Shown: piece after piece, positions 1 through 8,809 of the stretch
Layout of the letters: the number at the start of each line of letters is the position of its first letter
How positions within the stretch are numbered: position 1 is the stretch's first letter
Notes under the pieces: model-generated
What the model was told of the DNA's origin: nothing
What the model saw: the letters and a program-made list of their open reading frames with translations, nothing else
Databases searched by the model: none
Program-made: the position numbers and the translations under genes
DNA from: Salinibacillus kushneri
GTDB taxonomy: Bacteria > Bacillota > Bacilli > Bacillales > Alkalibacillaceae
DNA length: 64,000 nucleotides
Direction of reading: 5' to 3'
Assembly (NCBI RefSeq): GCF_900111405.1
Contig: NZ_FOHJ01000001.1
Location: 310,001 to 374,000, forward strand

Positions 1-388
1 CGGATGAGGAGAGACCGGCTCCATTGGGAATATTTCCTTCAAACACCACATCAAACCCAGAAGGAAACCTGTAACCGGATTGCTGGAATTGAGCAATTAC
101 ACCTTTAGGATAATTCCCCCAATCATGCTCGTCCTGGTAGCGAATCGCTTGTAAGTCCAGTTCTATTACCTTTTGCTCGGGAAAATTGACCGAATACATA
201 TGAATTTTTTGATCAGACCGTTTTTGTGCAATGGCATAGGTGCCAATATTTAGCGAGCACGGAAACACATGCCCACCATTATAATCTGTATGCTCCCCTA
301 TTAAATTTACTCTACCTGGCGCAAAAAACTCACGGGTCTTTTCTAATTCACCAAACAGTCTATTAAATGCTGTTTTTCGTTCTTCCAC
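1..388 (-). CDS. galK: Galactokinase, N-terminal part (runs off the window)
   Basis: Phosphorylates galactose to galactose 1-phosphate, the first step of the Leloir pathway in the cytoplasm. The reverse complement reads from a GTG at 388 and contains the galactokinase signature [15 protein letters not shown] near residue 20, then PNGAGLSSS at the window edge, which is the GHMP-kinase ATP-binding motif. About 129 codons are present; the C-terminal two thirds lie outside. GTG is chosen because an AGGTG-type ribosome binding site stands 5-9 bases upstream and stops close the frame further up. It lies downstream of msmX on the same strand, separated by a strong hairpin, so it is probably a separate unit. 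Confidence 0.93.
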   Translation of the reverse strand, partial: MEERKTAFNRLFGELEKTREFFAPGRVNLIGEHTDYNGGHVFPCSLNIGTYAIAQKRSDQKIHMYSVNFPEQKVIELDLQAIRYQDEHDWGNYPKGVIAQFQQSGYRFPSGFDVVFEGNIPNGAGLSSS

Positions 389-420
389 GTTGTTCACCTA
401 CCTATTACACGTATAGTCTG

Positions 421-458
421 ACAACCCCTCGTCCATCCCTTAATGGATGAGGGGTTGT
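421..458 (-). terminator. Hairpin terminator between msmX and galK
   Basis: Near-perfect inverted repeat: ACAACCCCTC pairs with GAGGGGTTGT, extended by TCCAT/ATGGA around a short loop. It sits 35 bases beyond the msmX stop. The T-rich flank is on the plus-strand side, so it may also stop plus-strand transcription. Confidence 0.75.
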
Positions 459-492
459 TTCTATCTTCTATCCGCAAGATGATTGATTGGCT

Positions 493-1593
493 TTAGCGTA
501 TACGTTCCTCTGTTTCTTTATCAAAGAAATGTGCCTTACTCATATCAAAAGCGAGTTTAATAGATTCTCCTCCCTGCAAATCTGTACGTGAATCCACACG
601 CGCAACAAATTCCTGATTACCTGTCTTTGAGTAAAGAACCGTCTCTGAACCCATCAGCTCTGCTACTTCTATATTAGCATTTAGAGTTGTCTCTGGTGAT
701 GACTCAAGAAAAGCCGTTTCATCGTGAATATGCTCTGGACGAATGCCTAAAATAATGTCTTTTCCTGGTCCTTGTTTTTCCTTTAATACCTTCATTCGCT
801 CGTCCGGAATCTTTACTTTTAAATCCTCAATTTGTAAAAAACCGTCCTCTTTTAACGTTCCTTCAATAAAGTTCATGGCAGGAGAACCAATAAATCCGCC
901 TACAAACATATTATTGGGCTCATCATAAACCTCTTTAGGTGATCCAAGCTGTTGGATTACACCATCTTTCATCACAACCAGTCTTGTCGCCATCGTCATA
1001 GCTTCCGTTTGATCATGGGTAACATAAATCGTAGTTGTTTGAAGGCGCTGATGCAGTTTTTGTATTTCTGCCCGCATTTGCACCCGCAGCTTAGCATCCA
1101 GGTTAGATAAAGGCTCATCCATCAAAAATACTTTTGCATCACGTACAATCGCACGACCTAAAGCAACACGCTGACGCTGACCACCTGATAGAGCCTTAGG
1201 TTTCCGTTTTAGATAATCCTCAAGACCAAGAATTTTCGCTGCTTCCTGTACGCGCTGATCAATTTCACTTTTACTAAATTTGCGCAGCTTTAATCCGAAA
1301 GCCATATTGTCATACACATTCATATGCGGATAAAGGGCATAGTTTTGGAATACCATTGCAATATCCCGGTCCTTCGGGGTTACATCATTCATTCGCTTTT
1401 CATCAATATACAAATCACCATCGGTAATTTCCTCAAGCCCCGCAATCATACGAAGTGTTGTAGATTTACCACATCCGGAGGGACCCACAAACACAATGAA
1501 TTCCTTATCCTTGATATCTAAATTAAAATCCTGGACGGCCTCGACATCACCATCATACACCTTATACACATGATCTAATTTCACATCAGCCAT
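493..1593 (-). CDS. msmX: Multi-sugar ABC importer ATPase
   Basis: Cytoplasmic ATPase of the MalK/UgpC type that energises carbohydrate ABC importers; in Bacillus subtilis MsmX serves several oligosaccharide importers whose operons lack their own ATPase. The 366-residue protein has Walker A GPSGCGKST at 37-45, the Q-loop, signature LSGGQRQRVALGRA near 135, Walker B VFLMDEP, the switch histidine in VTHDQTEA, and a C-terminal TOBE-type regulatory domain. ATG start follows AAGGAGG. No importer permease genes adjoin it, as expected for a shared ATPase. A cre-like sequence lies just upstream. Confidence 0.93.
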   Translation of the reverse strand: MADVKLDHVYKVYDGDVEAVQDFNLDIKDKEFIVFVGPSGCGKSTTLRMIAGLEEITDGDLYIDEKRMNDVTPKDRDIAMVFQNYALYPHMNVYDNMAFGLKLRKFSKSEIDQRVQEAAKILGLEDYLKRKPKALSGGQRQRVALGRAIVRDAKVFLMDEPLSNLDAKLRVQMRAEIQKLHQRLQTTTIYVTHDQTEAMTMATRLVVMKDGVIQQLGSPKEVYDEPNNMFVGGFIGSPAMNFIEGTLKEDGFLQIEDLKVKIPDERMKVLKEKQGPGKDIILGIRPEHIHDETAFLESSPETTLNANIEVAELMGSETVLYSKTGNQEFVARVDSRTDLQGGESIKLAFDMSKAHFFDKETEERIR

Positions 1594-1612
1594 TATTTAT
1601 CCTCCTTAAATA

Positions 1613-1626
1613 TGTAAACGCTTTAT
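1613..1626 (+). promoter_or_regulatory. cre-like site upstream of msmX
   Basis: TGTAAACGCTTTAT matches 12 of 14 positions of the catabolite-responsive consensus TGWAANCGNTNWCA, with the last two bases wrong. It lies about 20 bases before the msmX start, where CcpA binding could block transcription. Confidence 0.35.
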
Positions 1627-1730
1627 AATTTAGTTATTAGTCTACTGAATTTCTGTTGAAAAAGATATAGCCAATCTGCACAAAAATATTGGATAGATTT
1701 GTGCACGATGTTCTTCTGGGGGTGTTTCCA

Positions 1731-1787
1731 AAATAAAAATCCCTTTCTCTATCATTCTTTGATCTGAATGAATAAAGAAAAGGATTT
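1731..1787 (-). terminator. Hairpin with T-run after the micro-ORFs
   Basis: Read on the minus strand, a long imperfect stem (arms begin AAATCC and end GGATTT, about 20 bp each) is followed by TTATTTT. It lies downstream of the two micro-ORFs and upstream of msmX, so it would end a short transcript carrying them. Confidence 0.6.
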
Positions 1788-1886
1788 AATGAAAGATCCA
1801 ATTTAAAGTTCTCATTAGATTCGAACTGCCTCCGTTTTATTAAATTTAGATTATCATATCTTCACCTCTAATTTCACAAATGATTG

Positions 1887-1934
1887 TTATAATCTTTTTG
1901 AACCAATAATGAGCTCCATTTCATAGATATTCAT
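1887..1934 (-). CDS. Micro-ORF 2 (15 residues), similar to its upstream neighbour
   Basis: Encodes MNIYEMELIIGSKRL. AAAGGAGCC precedes the ATG at normal spacing. The peptide resembles the micro-ORF at 1964-2020: both read IYE-[LM]-E followed by two hydrophobic residues and end in KR plus I or L. Function unknown. The repeated pattern and two good ribosome binding sites argue against chance, but 15 codons is too short to be certain. Confidence 0.4.
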   Translation of the reverse strand: MNIYEMELIIGSKRL

Positions 1935-1963
1935 TTCTAAGGCTCCTTTCCGTTTTGACTGAT

Positions 1964-2020
1964 CTATTTTATCCGTTTATCTTTCACCATTTGTTCTAAT
2001 TCATAAATGGTATACTGCAT
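1964..2020 (-). CDS. Micro-ORF 1 (18 residues)
   Basis: Encodes MQYTIYELEQMVKDKRIK. The ATG follows GAGGTGAGAGAG. It is first of a tandem pair with the micro-ORF at 1887-1934, 29 bases apart, between the PucR-type regulator and msmX. Function unknown; it could be a small protein family, a leader peptide or a shortened remnant of a longer gene. Confidence 0.4.
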   Translation of the reverse strand: MQYTIYELEQMVKDKRIK

Positions 2021-2155
2021 CTCTCTCACCTCTTATCTCTTGATGACTTCAGTATACCGGCATCATGTTAATTGCATAACGGCAGGCAGCACGAAATCTC
2101 CTCAGACTAAAGGCCGAAGATACAATCAGACTATTGAAGGGAATGTAAAAATGTG

Positions 2156-2184
2156 AAAATGCTGGACTATACGTCCAGCATTTT
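2156..2184 (-). terminator. Terminator overlapping the regulator stop codon
   Basis: Perfect 12-bp stem AAAATGCTGGAC / GTCCAGCATTTT with a 5-base loop. The stop codon of the upstream regulator gene lies inside the stem. Confidence 0.8.
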
Positions 2185-3057
2185 CAAAGCCAAATAGGTA
2201 GTAACCGCTCCTTCAAATGTTCTAATGTCTATGTTTGTGATTTCTATAAACTTATCAATTCGATACTGAAGACTATTCCGGTGCATGTACATTTTCTTTG
2301 CAGCCTCAGTCACATTTGAATTGGACTCCAGATAGGTTTGAATGGTTTGTAATAGCTCTTTCTCTTCCCTCACTTCCTTAAGGAGTATGGCGGATACATA
2401 TTCCCTTTCATCTTTATCTAAGTGATTCACCAATAAATAAGGAAGGATATCCTTAACATACATCACATCTTTAGCTAACCGTTGAAAAGAAAAACAGGCT
2501 ACTTTTTTCATCCATTGAAATTGATACTTGACACTCTTAACATCCGTCATTCGTTCGCCAACAAAAAAGTGAAGGTTCACGTACAAATCACTCATTATCG
2601 TTTCAATCACTTCATCTAAATCAACCATTTCATTCTCTTTTTCGTGAAATTCCTCTACGATAACACCTGTATCGTGGCTTAACCAGAGCAAAGGCATTGG
2701 TTCAAAAAAAATCGCTTTTAATCCTTCTTCAATTAAAGATAAATCCCCTGTTCTGCAATCGATTTCAAAAAAAATCAAACGAAAGGTATCAATATCCAGC
2801 ATTTCCCCAGCTTCTTCTCCAAATAATGCCTGTTCCCAAAGCACTTCCCTTTTGGTTCGTGCCCGCTTGGTTACCTGAACCCTTGTAAATATAGCATTTA
2901 AAACGGTTTCGTCGTAATCACTTAATTGTGTTCTCTGAATTCCAAAAACCCTTCCATCTTCCCGTTTAAACCAGTTGTAGGTCGAATAGTCAACCTCTAA
3001 ATCCGGTTCCCACAATACAAGTGAAGGATACAACGCCCTCATTTTTTTCCAGTTCAT
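2167..3057 (-). CDS. PucR/CdaR-type transcriptional regulator
   Basis: 296 residues with a C-terminal helix-turn-helix of the PucR/CdaR class: SNVTEAAKKMYMHRNSLQYRIDKF at about 250-275, the typical position for this family, which includes activators of sugar-diacid and purine catabolism. The N-terminal 240 residues show no signature I can name. ATG follows AGGTTA-type sequence. A regulator of this class beside msmX also occurs in Bacillus subtilis (yxkF), from memory, so this may be conserved gene order. Its targets cannot be told from sequence; msmX is one candidate. Confidence 0.75.
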   Translation of the reverse strand: MNWKKMRALYPSLVLWEPDLEVDYSTYNWFKREDGRVFGIQRTQLSDYDETVLNAIFTRVQVTKRARTKREVLWEQALFGEEAGEMLDIDTFRLIFFEIDCRTGDLSLIEEGLKAIFFEPMPLLWLSHDTGVIVEEFHEKENEMVDLDEVIETIMSDLYVNLHFFVGERMTDVKSVKYQFQWMKKVACFSFQRLAKDVMYVKDILPYLLVNHLDKDEREYVSAILLKEVREEKELLQTIQTYLESNSNVTEAAKKMYMHRNSLQYRIDKFIEITNIDIRTFEGAVTTYLALKMLDV

Positions 3058-3321
3058 TAACCTCTCCCCCTTTCGGCTATGCAGGTGCCCACAGCATGGA
3101 ATAAAGCATAAAAGATCTTTTATTTATCAAATAAATGTAGATTTCTTACGAGTAATCCTTTTATTTTCATACGAAAACAAGCAGGAATTGTAGAATTATA
3201 GTGACTATACGTTATACATAAAACAATGATAGAATAAAGAAAGCTATTTAGCACAATGGTTATGGTTAACAAACGATTTCTACTATTACCTTACCAGAAT
3301 TACAGGAGGCTGCTTGAAGAA

Positions 3322-5475
3322 ATGTTAAAAGAAGCTAGACATGTTTTAAATGAACAATTTGGTTATACTGAATTTCGTACAGGACAAAAAGACATCATTC
3401 AACATATATTAAACCAACAAAACACACTTGGTATTATGCCTACAGGTGGGGGAAAATCTCTTTGCTATCAAATCCCGGCCCTGATTTTACCTGGTACCGC
3501 CATCATCATATCCCCGTTAATTTCTTTAATGAAGGATCAGGTTGATGCCCTTAATGCAAACGGGATTTCGGCTACGTTTATTAATAGCAGCTTATCCGCT
3601 CAGGAAATCGATGAACGATTGCAGGAAATTCAGGCGGGAACATACCAAATGGTCTTCGTAGCCCCGGAACGATTTGAGTCTCACTTCTTTTTACAAACCA
3701 TACATTCAACCGAAATCTCTTTAATTGCTTTTGATGAAGCTCACTGTATTTCACAGTGGGGTCATGACTTTCGGCCAAGCTACCGGTCTATTATACCCAT
3801 TTTAAAAGAACTCAATGAACAAACACCTCTTTTAGCCCTTACAGCAACAGCAACAAAAGAGGTCGCTGATGACATTACCCAATTACTGAATATTCCCCGT
3901 GAACATACGGTATTTACAACCTTTGCACGAGAAAATCTATCCTTTCAGGTGCTTAAAGGAATCAATAAACGAGATTTCATTCTTCATTATATCAAAAGAC
4001 GTTCTAACGAATCAGGCATCATTTATACTTCTACTCGAAAAGAAGTCGATCAGCTCTATGAATTCTTAAAAAAGCAAAACATATCCGTTGCGAAATATCA
4101 TGCAGGACTTTCAGAAGAGGAAAAACAATCAGCCCAGGAGCAGTTCATTTTAGATAACATTTCAATCATGGTAGCCACCAACGCATTTGGAATGGGAATT
4201 GATAAATCGAATGTAAGATTTGTCATTCATCACAATATGCCCCGCAATATTGAATCCTATTATCAGGAAGCAGGCAGAGCAGGAAGGGATGGGGAAGAAA
4301 GTGAATGTTATTTATTGTTTTCACCACAGGATGTTCAAATCCATAAATTTTTAATTGAAGAAACCAATCTTAATGAAACGCAAAGAACTCATGAATACGC
4401 ACGTCTACAACAAATGGTGCAATACTGCCATACTGAAAACTGCTTACAAGCCTATGTACTGGAATATTTTGATGATCCCAACCCCTTACATCGGTGTGAA
4501 AAATGCAGCAATTGTACTGATAAACGAAAGCAGGTAGACATCACTCAGGAAGCCCAAATGATCTTTTCCAGTGTAAAACGAATGCAAGAAAGATTTGGAG
4601 TTACCCTGGTAGCGCAGGTTTTAAAGGGCTCAAAAAATAAACGAATGAAAGAGCTTGGCTTTAACCGGCTCTCTACCTATGGTCTGATGAAAAACAGGCG
4701 GGAAAAAGAGATTGTAGAACTGATTAATTATTTACTGGCAGAGCAATATCTAAAACTGACTGATGGAAAATATCCTGTCGTACAACTCACACCAAAAGTG
4801 GTTCCCATCTTAAAAGGAGAGACCAAAGTCTATAAAAAGATGACTGAAGTAAAAGAACAGAAGACAGAAGGTAATGAAGAACTCTTTGAAATTCTACGCT
4901 CACTCAGAAAACAGCTGGCTGATGACGCGAATGTTCCACCATATGTAGTTTTTTCTGATGCTACATTAAAAGAAATGACTATGTATTACCCAACTGATGA
5001 AACGAGTCTGTTAAATATAAAAGGAGTCGGTCAATCCAAATTAGAAAAATATGGGGAGCCTTTTTTAGAAGAAATCCAAACTTATGTGGAAAACAACGAT
5101 GTGGAAACGAAAGAGAAGAAAGAATCCATCACTCCCGAAAGCTCGGATAAGACAGGTGAATCTAATGAAGACACGCCAAGTTATTTGATTACATATAAGC
5201 TATTTCATGAACAAAAGCTTACTATCGATGAAATCGCCAAAAAGCGTAACCTTTCACCAAACACCATACAAAACCATATTATTCGAAGTGCAGATGAAGG
5301 CCACCCACTCAACTGGCATGAAATTTTTTCTGCTGAAGAGGAGAAGCAAATACTTGAAGTAAAGGAACAAGTGGAAACAGATCGCCTTAAACCCATTAAA
5401 GATGAGCTGCCAGATAAAATTGATTATTTTACGTTAAAGGCTGTATTGTTTAAAAATCATTTATATACAATATGA
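3322..5475 (+). CDS. recQ: ATP-dependent DNA helicase RecQ
   Basis: Superfamily 2 3'-5' helicase for replication-fork repair and recombination. Walker A PTGGGKS at about 40-46, DEAH box DEAHCISQWGHDFRPSY, motif VI QEAGRAGRDG, then the zinc-binding cysteines (CLQAY...CEKCSNC), an HRDC domain around 555-625 (ending in the helix-hairpin ...IKGVGQSKLEKYG) and a C-terminal helix-turn-helix extension (LTIDEIAKKRNLSPNTIQNH). An ATG at 3256 opens the frame further up, but 3322 is preferred: AGGAGG lies 12 bases before it and the family starts with a similar short helix. 717 residues. Stands alone between convergent and divergent neighbours. Confidence 0.93.
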   Translation: MLKEARHVLNEQFGYTEFRTGQKDIIQHILNQQNTLGIMPTGGGKSLCYQIPALILPGTAIIISPLISLMKDQVDALNANGISATFINSSLSAQEIDERLQEIQAGTYQMVFVAPERFESHFFLQTIHSTEISLIAFDEAHCISQWGHDFRPSYRSIIPILKELNEQTPLLALTATATKEVADDITQLLNIPREHTVFTTFARENLSFQVLKGINKRDFILHYIKRRSNESGIIYTSTRKEVDQLYEFLKKQNISVAKYHAGLSEEEKQSAQEQFILDNISIMVATNAFGMGIDKSNVRFVIHHNMPRNIESYYQEAGRAGRDGEESECYLLFSPQDVQIHKFLIEETNLNETQRTHEYARLQQMVQYCHTENCLQAYVLEYFDDPNPLHRCEKCSNCTDKRKQVDITQEAQMIFSSVKRMQERFGVTLVAQVLKGSKNKRMKELGFNRLSTYGLMKNRREKEIVELINYLLAEQYLKLTDGKYPVVQLTPKVVPILKGETKVYKKMTEVKEQKTEGNEELFEILRSLRKQLADDANVPPYVVFSDATLKEMTMYYPTDETSLLNIKGVGQSKLEKYGEPFLEEIQTYVENNDVETKEKKESITPESSDKTGESNEDTPSYLITYKLFHEQKLTIDEIAKKRNLSPNTIQNHIIRSADEGHPLNWHEIFSAEEEKQILEVKEQVETDRLKPIKDELPDKIDYFTLKAVLFKNHLYTI

Positions 5476-5659
5476 GTGGATAGGAAATGAGGCTGAAACA
5501 AAGGGTTTTGATCAAAGATAACCTTGAACGAAACAGAAATTAGGATGGGAAGCTGTATAAGTCGTACCGGAAAAAATCCTTCTCCTAAAATCGTTCATGT
5601 TCCTCTTTGGATTAATCGCCTTTGGTGTGTTCCAACCTCATTTCTTTCACAAACTTTGT

Positions 5660-6403
5660 TTACTGATATACATGCTCCCCAATATGGACACAAGCATCTT
5701 CATCCGCAATAATTGTTACATGTGGATGTTTTTTTAATGCGGATGCAGGAAAATCTTCTCGTATATCACCGCTTAGTAATCTGGCCAAAGCAACTGCCTT
5801 TTTCTTACCCGAAACCAGCAACAAAATTTCTTTACTCTCCAAAATGGTTTCAATTCCCATTGTTATTGCCTGTCTTGGGACAGCCTCTTTGGAATCAAAA
5901 AATCTTGCATTGGCTTCACGCGTACTTTCATTTAACTCCACGGCATGAGTTCGGCTGGAAAAAGGTGTGCCTGGTTCATTAAAACCAATATGACCATTTA
6001 ACCCGAGTCCTAAAATTTGAACATCAACATAGCCAGCCTGCTCAATTAACCTTTCATAATCCCTGCATTCCTGTTGAAGGTTAGTCACAGTTCCATTTGG
6101 AAGATGAACATTCTCTTTTGAAATATCAATATGGTTAAATAATTTCTCATTCATATAATAATGGTAGCTATTGGGATCCTTCTCCTCCAGGCCAACATAC
6201 TCATCTAAGTTAAAAGTAGAGACATCCCGAAAAGAAATGAATCCTTTTTTATATTTTTCTATCAGCTGTTTATATAGACCCTCTGGAGTTGAACCCGTTG
6301 CCAGTCCAAGAATTGGGTTTTTCAACGTTTGAAAATGATTCAATAAGTATGCACAACCCTTTTCACTCATGGTCTGATAATCTTTTACCTTGATTAGGTC
6401 CAT
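5660..6403 (-). CDS. nagB: Glucosamine-6-phosphate deaminase
   Basis: Converts glucosamine 6-phosphate to fructose 6-phosphate and ammonia, feeding amino sugars into glycolysis. 247 residues, the usual length for the short Gram-positive form. Visible motifs: phosphate loop GLATGSTPEGLY at 34-45, NLDEYVGL with the catalytic Asp, and GLGLNGHIGFNEPG with the catalytic His. AAAGGAG precedes the ATG. It is three bases downstream of nagA and is its operon partner; the divergent NagR and the operator at 7612 imply control by GlcNAc 6-phosphate or glucosamine 6-phosphate. Confidence 0.96.
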   Translation of the reverse strand: MDLIKVKDYQTMSEKGCAYLLNHFQTLKNPILGLATGSTPEGLYKQLIEKYKKGFISFRDVSTFNLDEYVGLEEKDPNSYHYYMNEKLFNHIDISKENVHLPNGTVTNLQQECRDYERLIEQAGYVDVQILGLGLNGHIGFNEPGTPFSSRTHAVELNESTREANARFFDSKEAVPRQAITMGIETILESKEILLLVSGKKKAVALARLLSGDIREDFPASALKKHPHVTIIADEDACVHIGEHVYQ

Positions 6404-6406
6404 TGT

Positions 6407-7582
6407 TCATTCTCCTTTGTATGCAATGTTTCCACGGCAAAGACTGTATTTAATATTTAAATCATCATCGACAAGTAAAATATCTGCGTCTTTCCCCTCC
6501 ACAATACTTCCTTTTCTGTCAAAAATACCGATTTGCTTTGCAGGATTGACAGCAGTCATTTTGATAATATCCCTCATATGGACTCCCTCTAATCCAAGCA
6601 TGTTTCTGGCACCGTCATTCATTTTTAAAATACTTCCTGCGAGTGTTCCATTCTCTAATACAGCTTTCCCATTTTTTACTTTTACTGGTTGACCACCTAA
6701 TTCATAATCACCATCAGGTAACCCTTTAGCCCGCATTGCATCTGTGATCAGAATCAACCGGTCACTTCCTATATTTTGATAAATAATCTGCAGCATTTCT
6801 GACGATACATGAATGCCATCAGCGATAAGTTCTGCCTTCAACTCTTCTAGCCGAAACGCTGCCCCGACAGCACCAATATCCCGGTGATGTATACCATTCA
6901 TCTGATTACAAAGATGAGTCATTTGATGCAGGCCATCATTAACCGCCTTTTTAATCCCCTCATAATTTGCATCCGTATGACCTGCCGAAACATTGACACC
7001 GATTTGATTTAGGTGGTGAATAAAAGACCCGTCCCCATCATGTTCAGGAGCCATCGTTATGGTTCGAATTTTTTCTCGAGATAGTTCCTGCCATCTATTA
7101 AACGTTTCAATATCCGGCTTTATAATATATTCTTGCGGCTGTGCACCTGCCTTTGATTTTTCAACAAATGGACCCTCAAGATGCACACCAATTACCTCAG
7201 CATGTTTAGCCTTTTGTTTATAATTTCCTACATTCGCTAAGGCTTTCTCAATACTTTCAAACGATTGAGTGATTGTTGTAGCAAGAAAGCTGGTGGTCCC
7301 TTCCTGAGGTAGGAAAGAAGCCATGGTATCAAGTGAACGCTCTGTTGCGTCCATAGTATCGGCACCATCTGCACCATGAATGTGACCGTCAATAAATCCG
7401 GGGATCGCATTTAAATGAGAGCCTTCTATAATCACTGCATCTTCCGTTATTGTCTGAATTCCTTTATCCAAGGAATCAATGGCTTTAATTGTTCCGTCTT
7501 TTATCAGGATTCCTCCATTTGAAACGACTTCATCCTCTTTATAAACCCTTACATTTTTTATATAAATAGAACGATTAATCAA
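6407..7582 (-). CDS. nagA: N-acetylglucosamine-6-phosphate deacetylase
   Basis: Removes acetate from GlcNAc 6-phosphate, the step before NagB. 391 residues of the amidohydrolase superfamily: GFIDGHIHG metal site near 60, HLEGPFVEKSKAGAQ, SAGHTDANY with metal-binding His, HLCNQMNGIHHRD, and catalytic Asp in LITDAMRAKG. The start codon is TTG at 7582, supported by GAGGGGGGAG seven bases upstream. First gene of nagA-nagB, facing nagR across an operator. Apart from PTS import the substrate can come from peptidoglycan recycling, which matters here because the nearby transporter gene is broken. Confidence 0.96.
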   Translation of the reverse strand: MINRSIYIKNVRVYKEDEVVSNGGILIKDGTIKAIDSLDKGIQTITEDAVIIEGSHLNAIPGFIDGHIHGADGADTMDATERSLDTMASFLPQEGTTSFLATTITQSFESIEKALANVGNYKQKAKHAEVIGVHLEGPFVEKSKAGAQPQEYIIKPDIETFNRWQELSREKIRTITMAPEHDGDGSFIHHLNQIGVNVSAGHTDANYEGIKKAVNDGLHQMTHLCNQMNGIHHRDIGAVGAAFRLEELKAELIADGIHVSSEMLQIIYQNIGSDRLILITDAMRAKGLPDGDYELGGQPVKVKNGKAVLENGTLAGSILKMNDGARNMLGLEGVHMRDIIKMTAVNPAKQIGIFDRKGSIVEGKDADILLVDDDLNIKYSLCRGNIAYKGE

Positions 7583-7611
7583 TGTTACTCTCCCCCCTCT
7601 ATCCTATCTAG

Positions 7612-7623
7612 TGGTCTAGTCCT
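7612..7623 (+). promoter_or_regulatory. NagR (dre) operator between nagA and nagR
   Basis: TGGTCTAGTCCT is close to the palindrome TGGTCTAGACCA bound by the GntR/HutC regulators YvoA/NagR and DasR. It sits 30 bases upstream of nagA and 66 before nagR, so it can control both. Confidence 0.7.
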
Positions 7624-7689
7624 TTTAATGTACATTTCCTAATATTTTTGATAAAATTTTGTACCAAAGTCTTACATATAGGGGATGTT

Positions 7690-8424
7690 ATGATGATTGA
7701 TAAAAATTCACCCATACCCATTTATTATCAGCTAGAACAGAAAATAAAACAATTAATCGAAAGTCAAAAATTTGTACCTGGAGATTTTCTTCCATCTGAG
7801 CGAGAGCTGGCTGAAAAATATAACATTAGTCGCATGACCGTAAGACAGGCCATTAACAACCTAGTTACTGAAGGCCTTTTATACCGGGAAAAAGGCAAAG
7901 GAACCTTCGTCTGTGATAAAAAATTTGAACAAGATCTATCCGGTCTAACCAGTTTTAGTGAGGAAATGTATAATCGTGGTTTAACCCCATCAAGTCAATT
8001 ACTAAATTTCCAGCTCATCTATGGAATTCATAAAATTACTTCCATTTTAAACATTGAATCATCCGATTTAGTTTATGAAATAAAACGAATTCGCTTTGCA
8101 AATGACGAACCTGTCGCCCTGGAAACAACCTATACACCACAAAAAAGAATAGGTACATTAGATGATGACAATATGGACAGATCCTTTTATGAAATAATGG
8201 AAAAAAATCGAAATTTCAACATCGCTTACGGTGAGCAATCCATTGAAGCTTCCCTTGCGAATGATGAAGAAATAAAATATTTAAAAATTCATAAAGGAGA
8301 TCCTGTACTCATTATAAAACGCACCACGTTTTTACAATCAGGTAAACAACCGATTGAGTACACGAAATCCGTTTATAGAGCAGATAAATACAAATTTAAT
8401 ATAAGAATGCCACGAAATTATTAG
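7690..8424 (+). CDS. nagR: GntR/HutC-family repressor of amino-sugar genes
   Basis: About 244 residues. N-terminal winged helix with SPIPIYYQLEQKI, PSERELAEKYNISRMTVRQAINNLVTEGLLYREKGKGTFV, followed by a UTRA effector-binding domain (LTSFSEEMYNRGL...IKRIR, ...IEYTKSVYRADKYKF), as in Bacillus subtilis NagR (YvoA), which binds GlcNAc 6-phosphate or GlcN 6-phosphate. An earlier ATG at 7648 is open, but AGGGG before the ATG at 7690 (or the adjacent one at 7693) and alignment with YvoA favour this start. Divergent from nagA-nagB with the operator between. Confidence 0.92.
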   Translation: MMIDKNSPIPIYYQLEQKIKQLIESQKFVPGDFLPSERELAEKYNISRMTVRQAINNLVTEGLLYREKGKGTFVCDKKFEQDLSGLTSFSEEMYNRGLTPSSQLLNFQLIYGIHKITSILNIESSDLVYEIKRIRFANDEPVALETTYTPQKRIGTLDDDNMDRSFYEIMEKNRNFNIAYGEQSIEASLANDEEIKYLKIHKGDPVLIIKRTTFLQSGKQPIEYTKSVYRADKYKFNIRMPRNY

Positions 8425-8576
8425 AATGTAATGAATTTATCTATTTGCTCATTAAAAAATCAATAAAGCTGGACCTAAATGACCTTTATCCTAGTATAAA
8501 CCCAAAGGGATTTTTCATGCTTTATCCTTTGTTAAATATATTGTAACGCCACACTTTAGGAAAATCAATCTAGAAG

Positions 8577-8596
8577 TATACTTGTCTATACCAGTT
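8577..8596 (+). promoter_or_regulatory. NagR-like operator, copy B
   Basis: Reverse complement AACTGGTATAGACAAG resembles the dre core. The 20-base site matches 18 of 20 positions with the site at 9645-9664, the two lying at either side of the ruined phosphotransferase gene. Confidence 0.5.
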
Positions 8597-8599
8597 AGT

Positions 8600-8799
8600 T
8601 TGATTGTATTTCTTCGACTACAGTCACACAAGCATCAGACGAAAGGAAAGACAAATATGTTTTTTGGTTTGATGTGGCTGGAATCAATGATAGTGGTAAT
8701 TTTTGGTCCGGAGAAGGAGAAAAGGGAGTTACCGGTATGTATTTAGCTGGTTTCTTCCCCACGATATTCTCATTAGACGATTTAGCACAGGGTTCATAG
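8600..8799 (+). pseudogene. Possible inverted fragment of a PTS EIIC gene
   Basis: The plus-strand frame ending at the stop at 8797-8799 contains TGMYLAGFFPTIF (8733-8772), close to the AGMFMSGFFPIMMF segment of glucose/GlcNAc-family EIIC proteins. Everything else of the neighbouring EIIC/EIIB gene reads on the minus strand, so this looks like a small inverted piece of the same gene. The upstream residues of this frame do not resemble EIIC clearly, which keeps the call tentative. Confidence 0.35.
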
Positions 8800-8809
8800 A
8801 TCAGATTCA

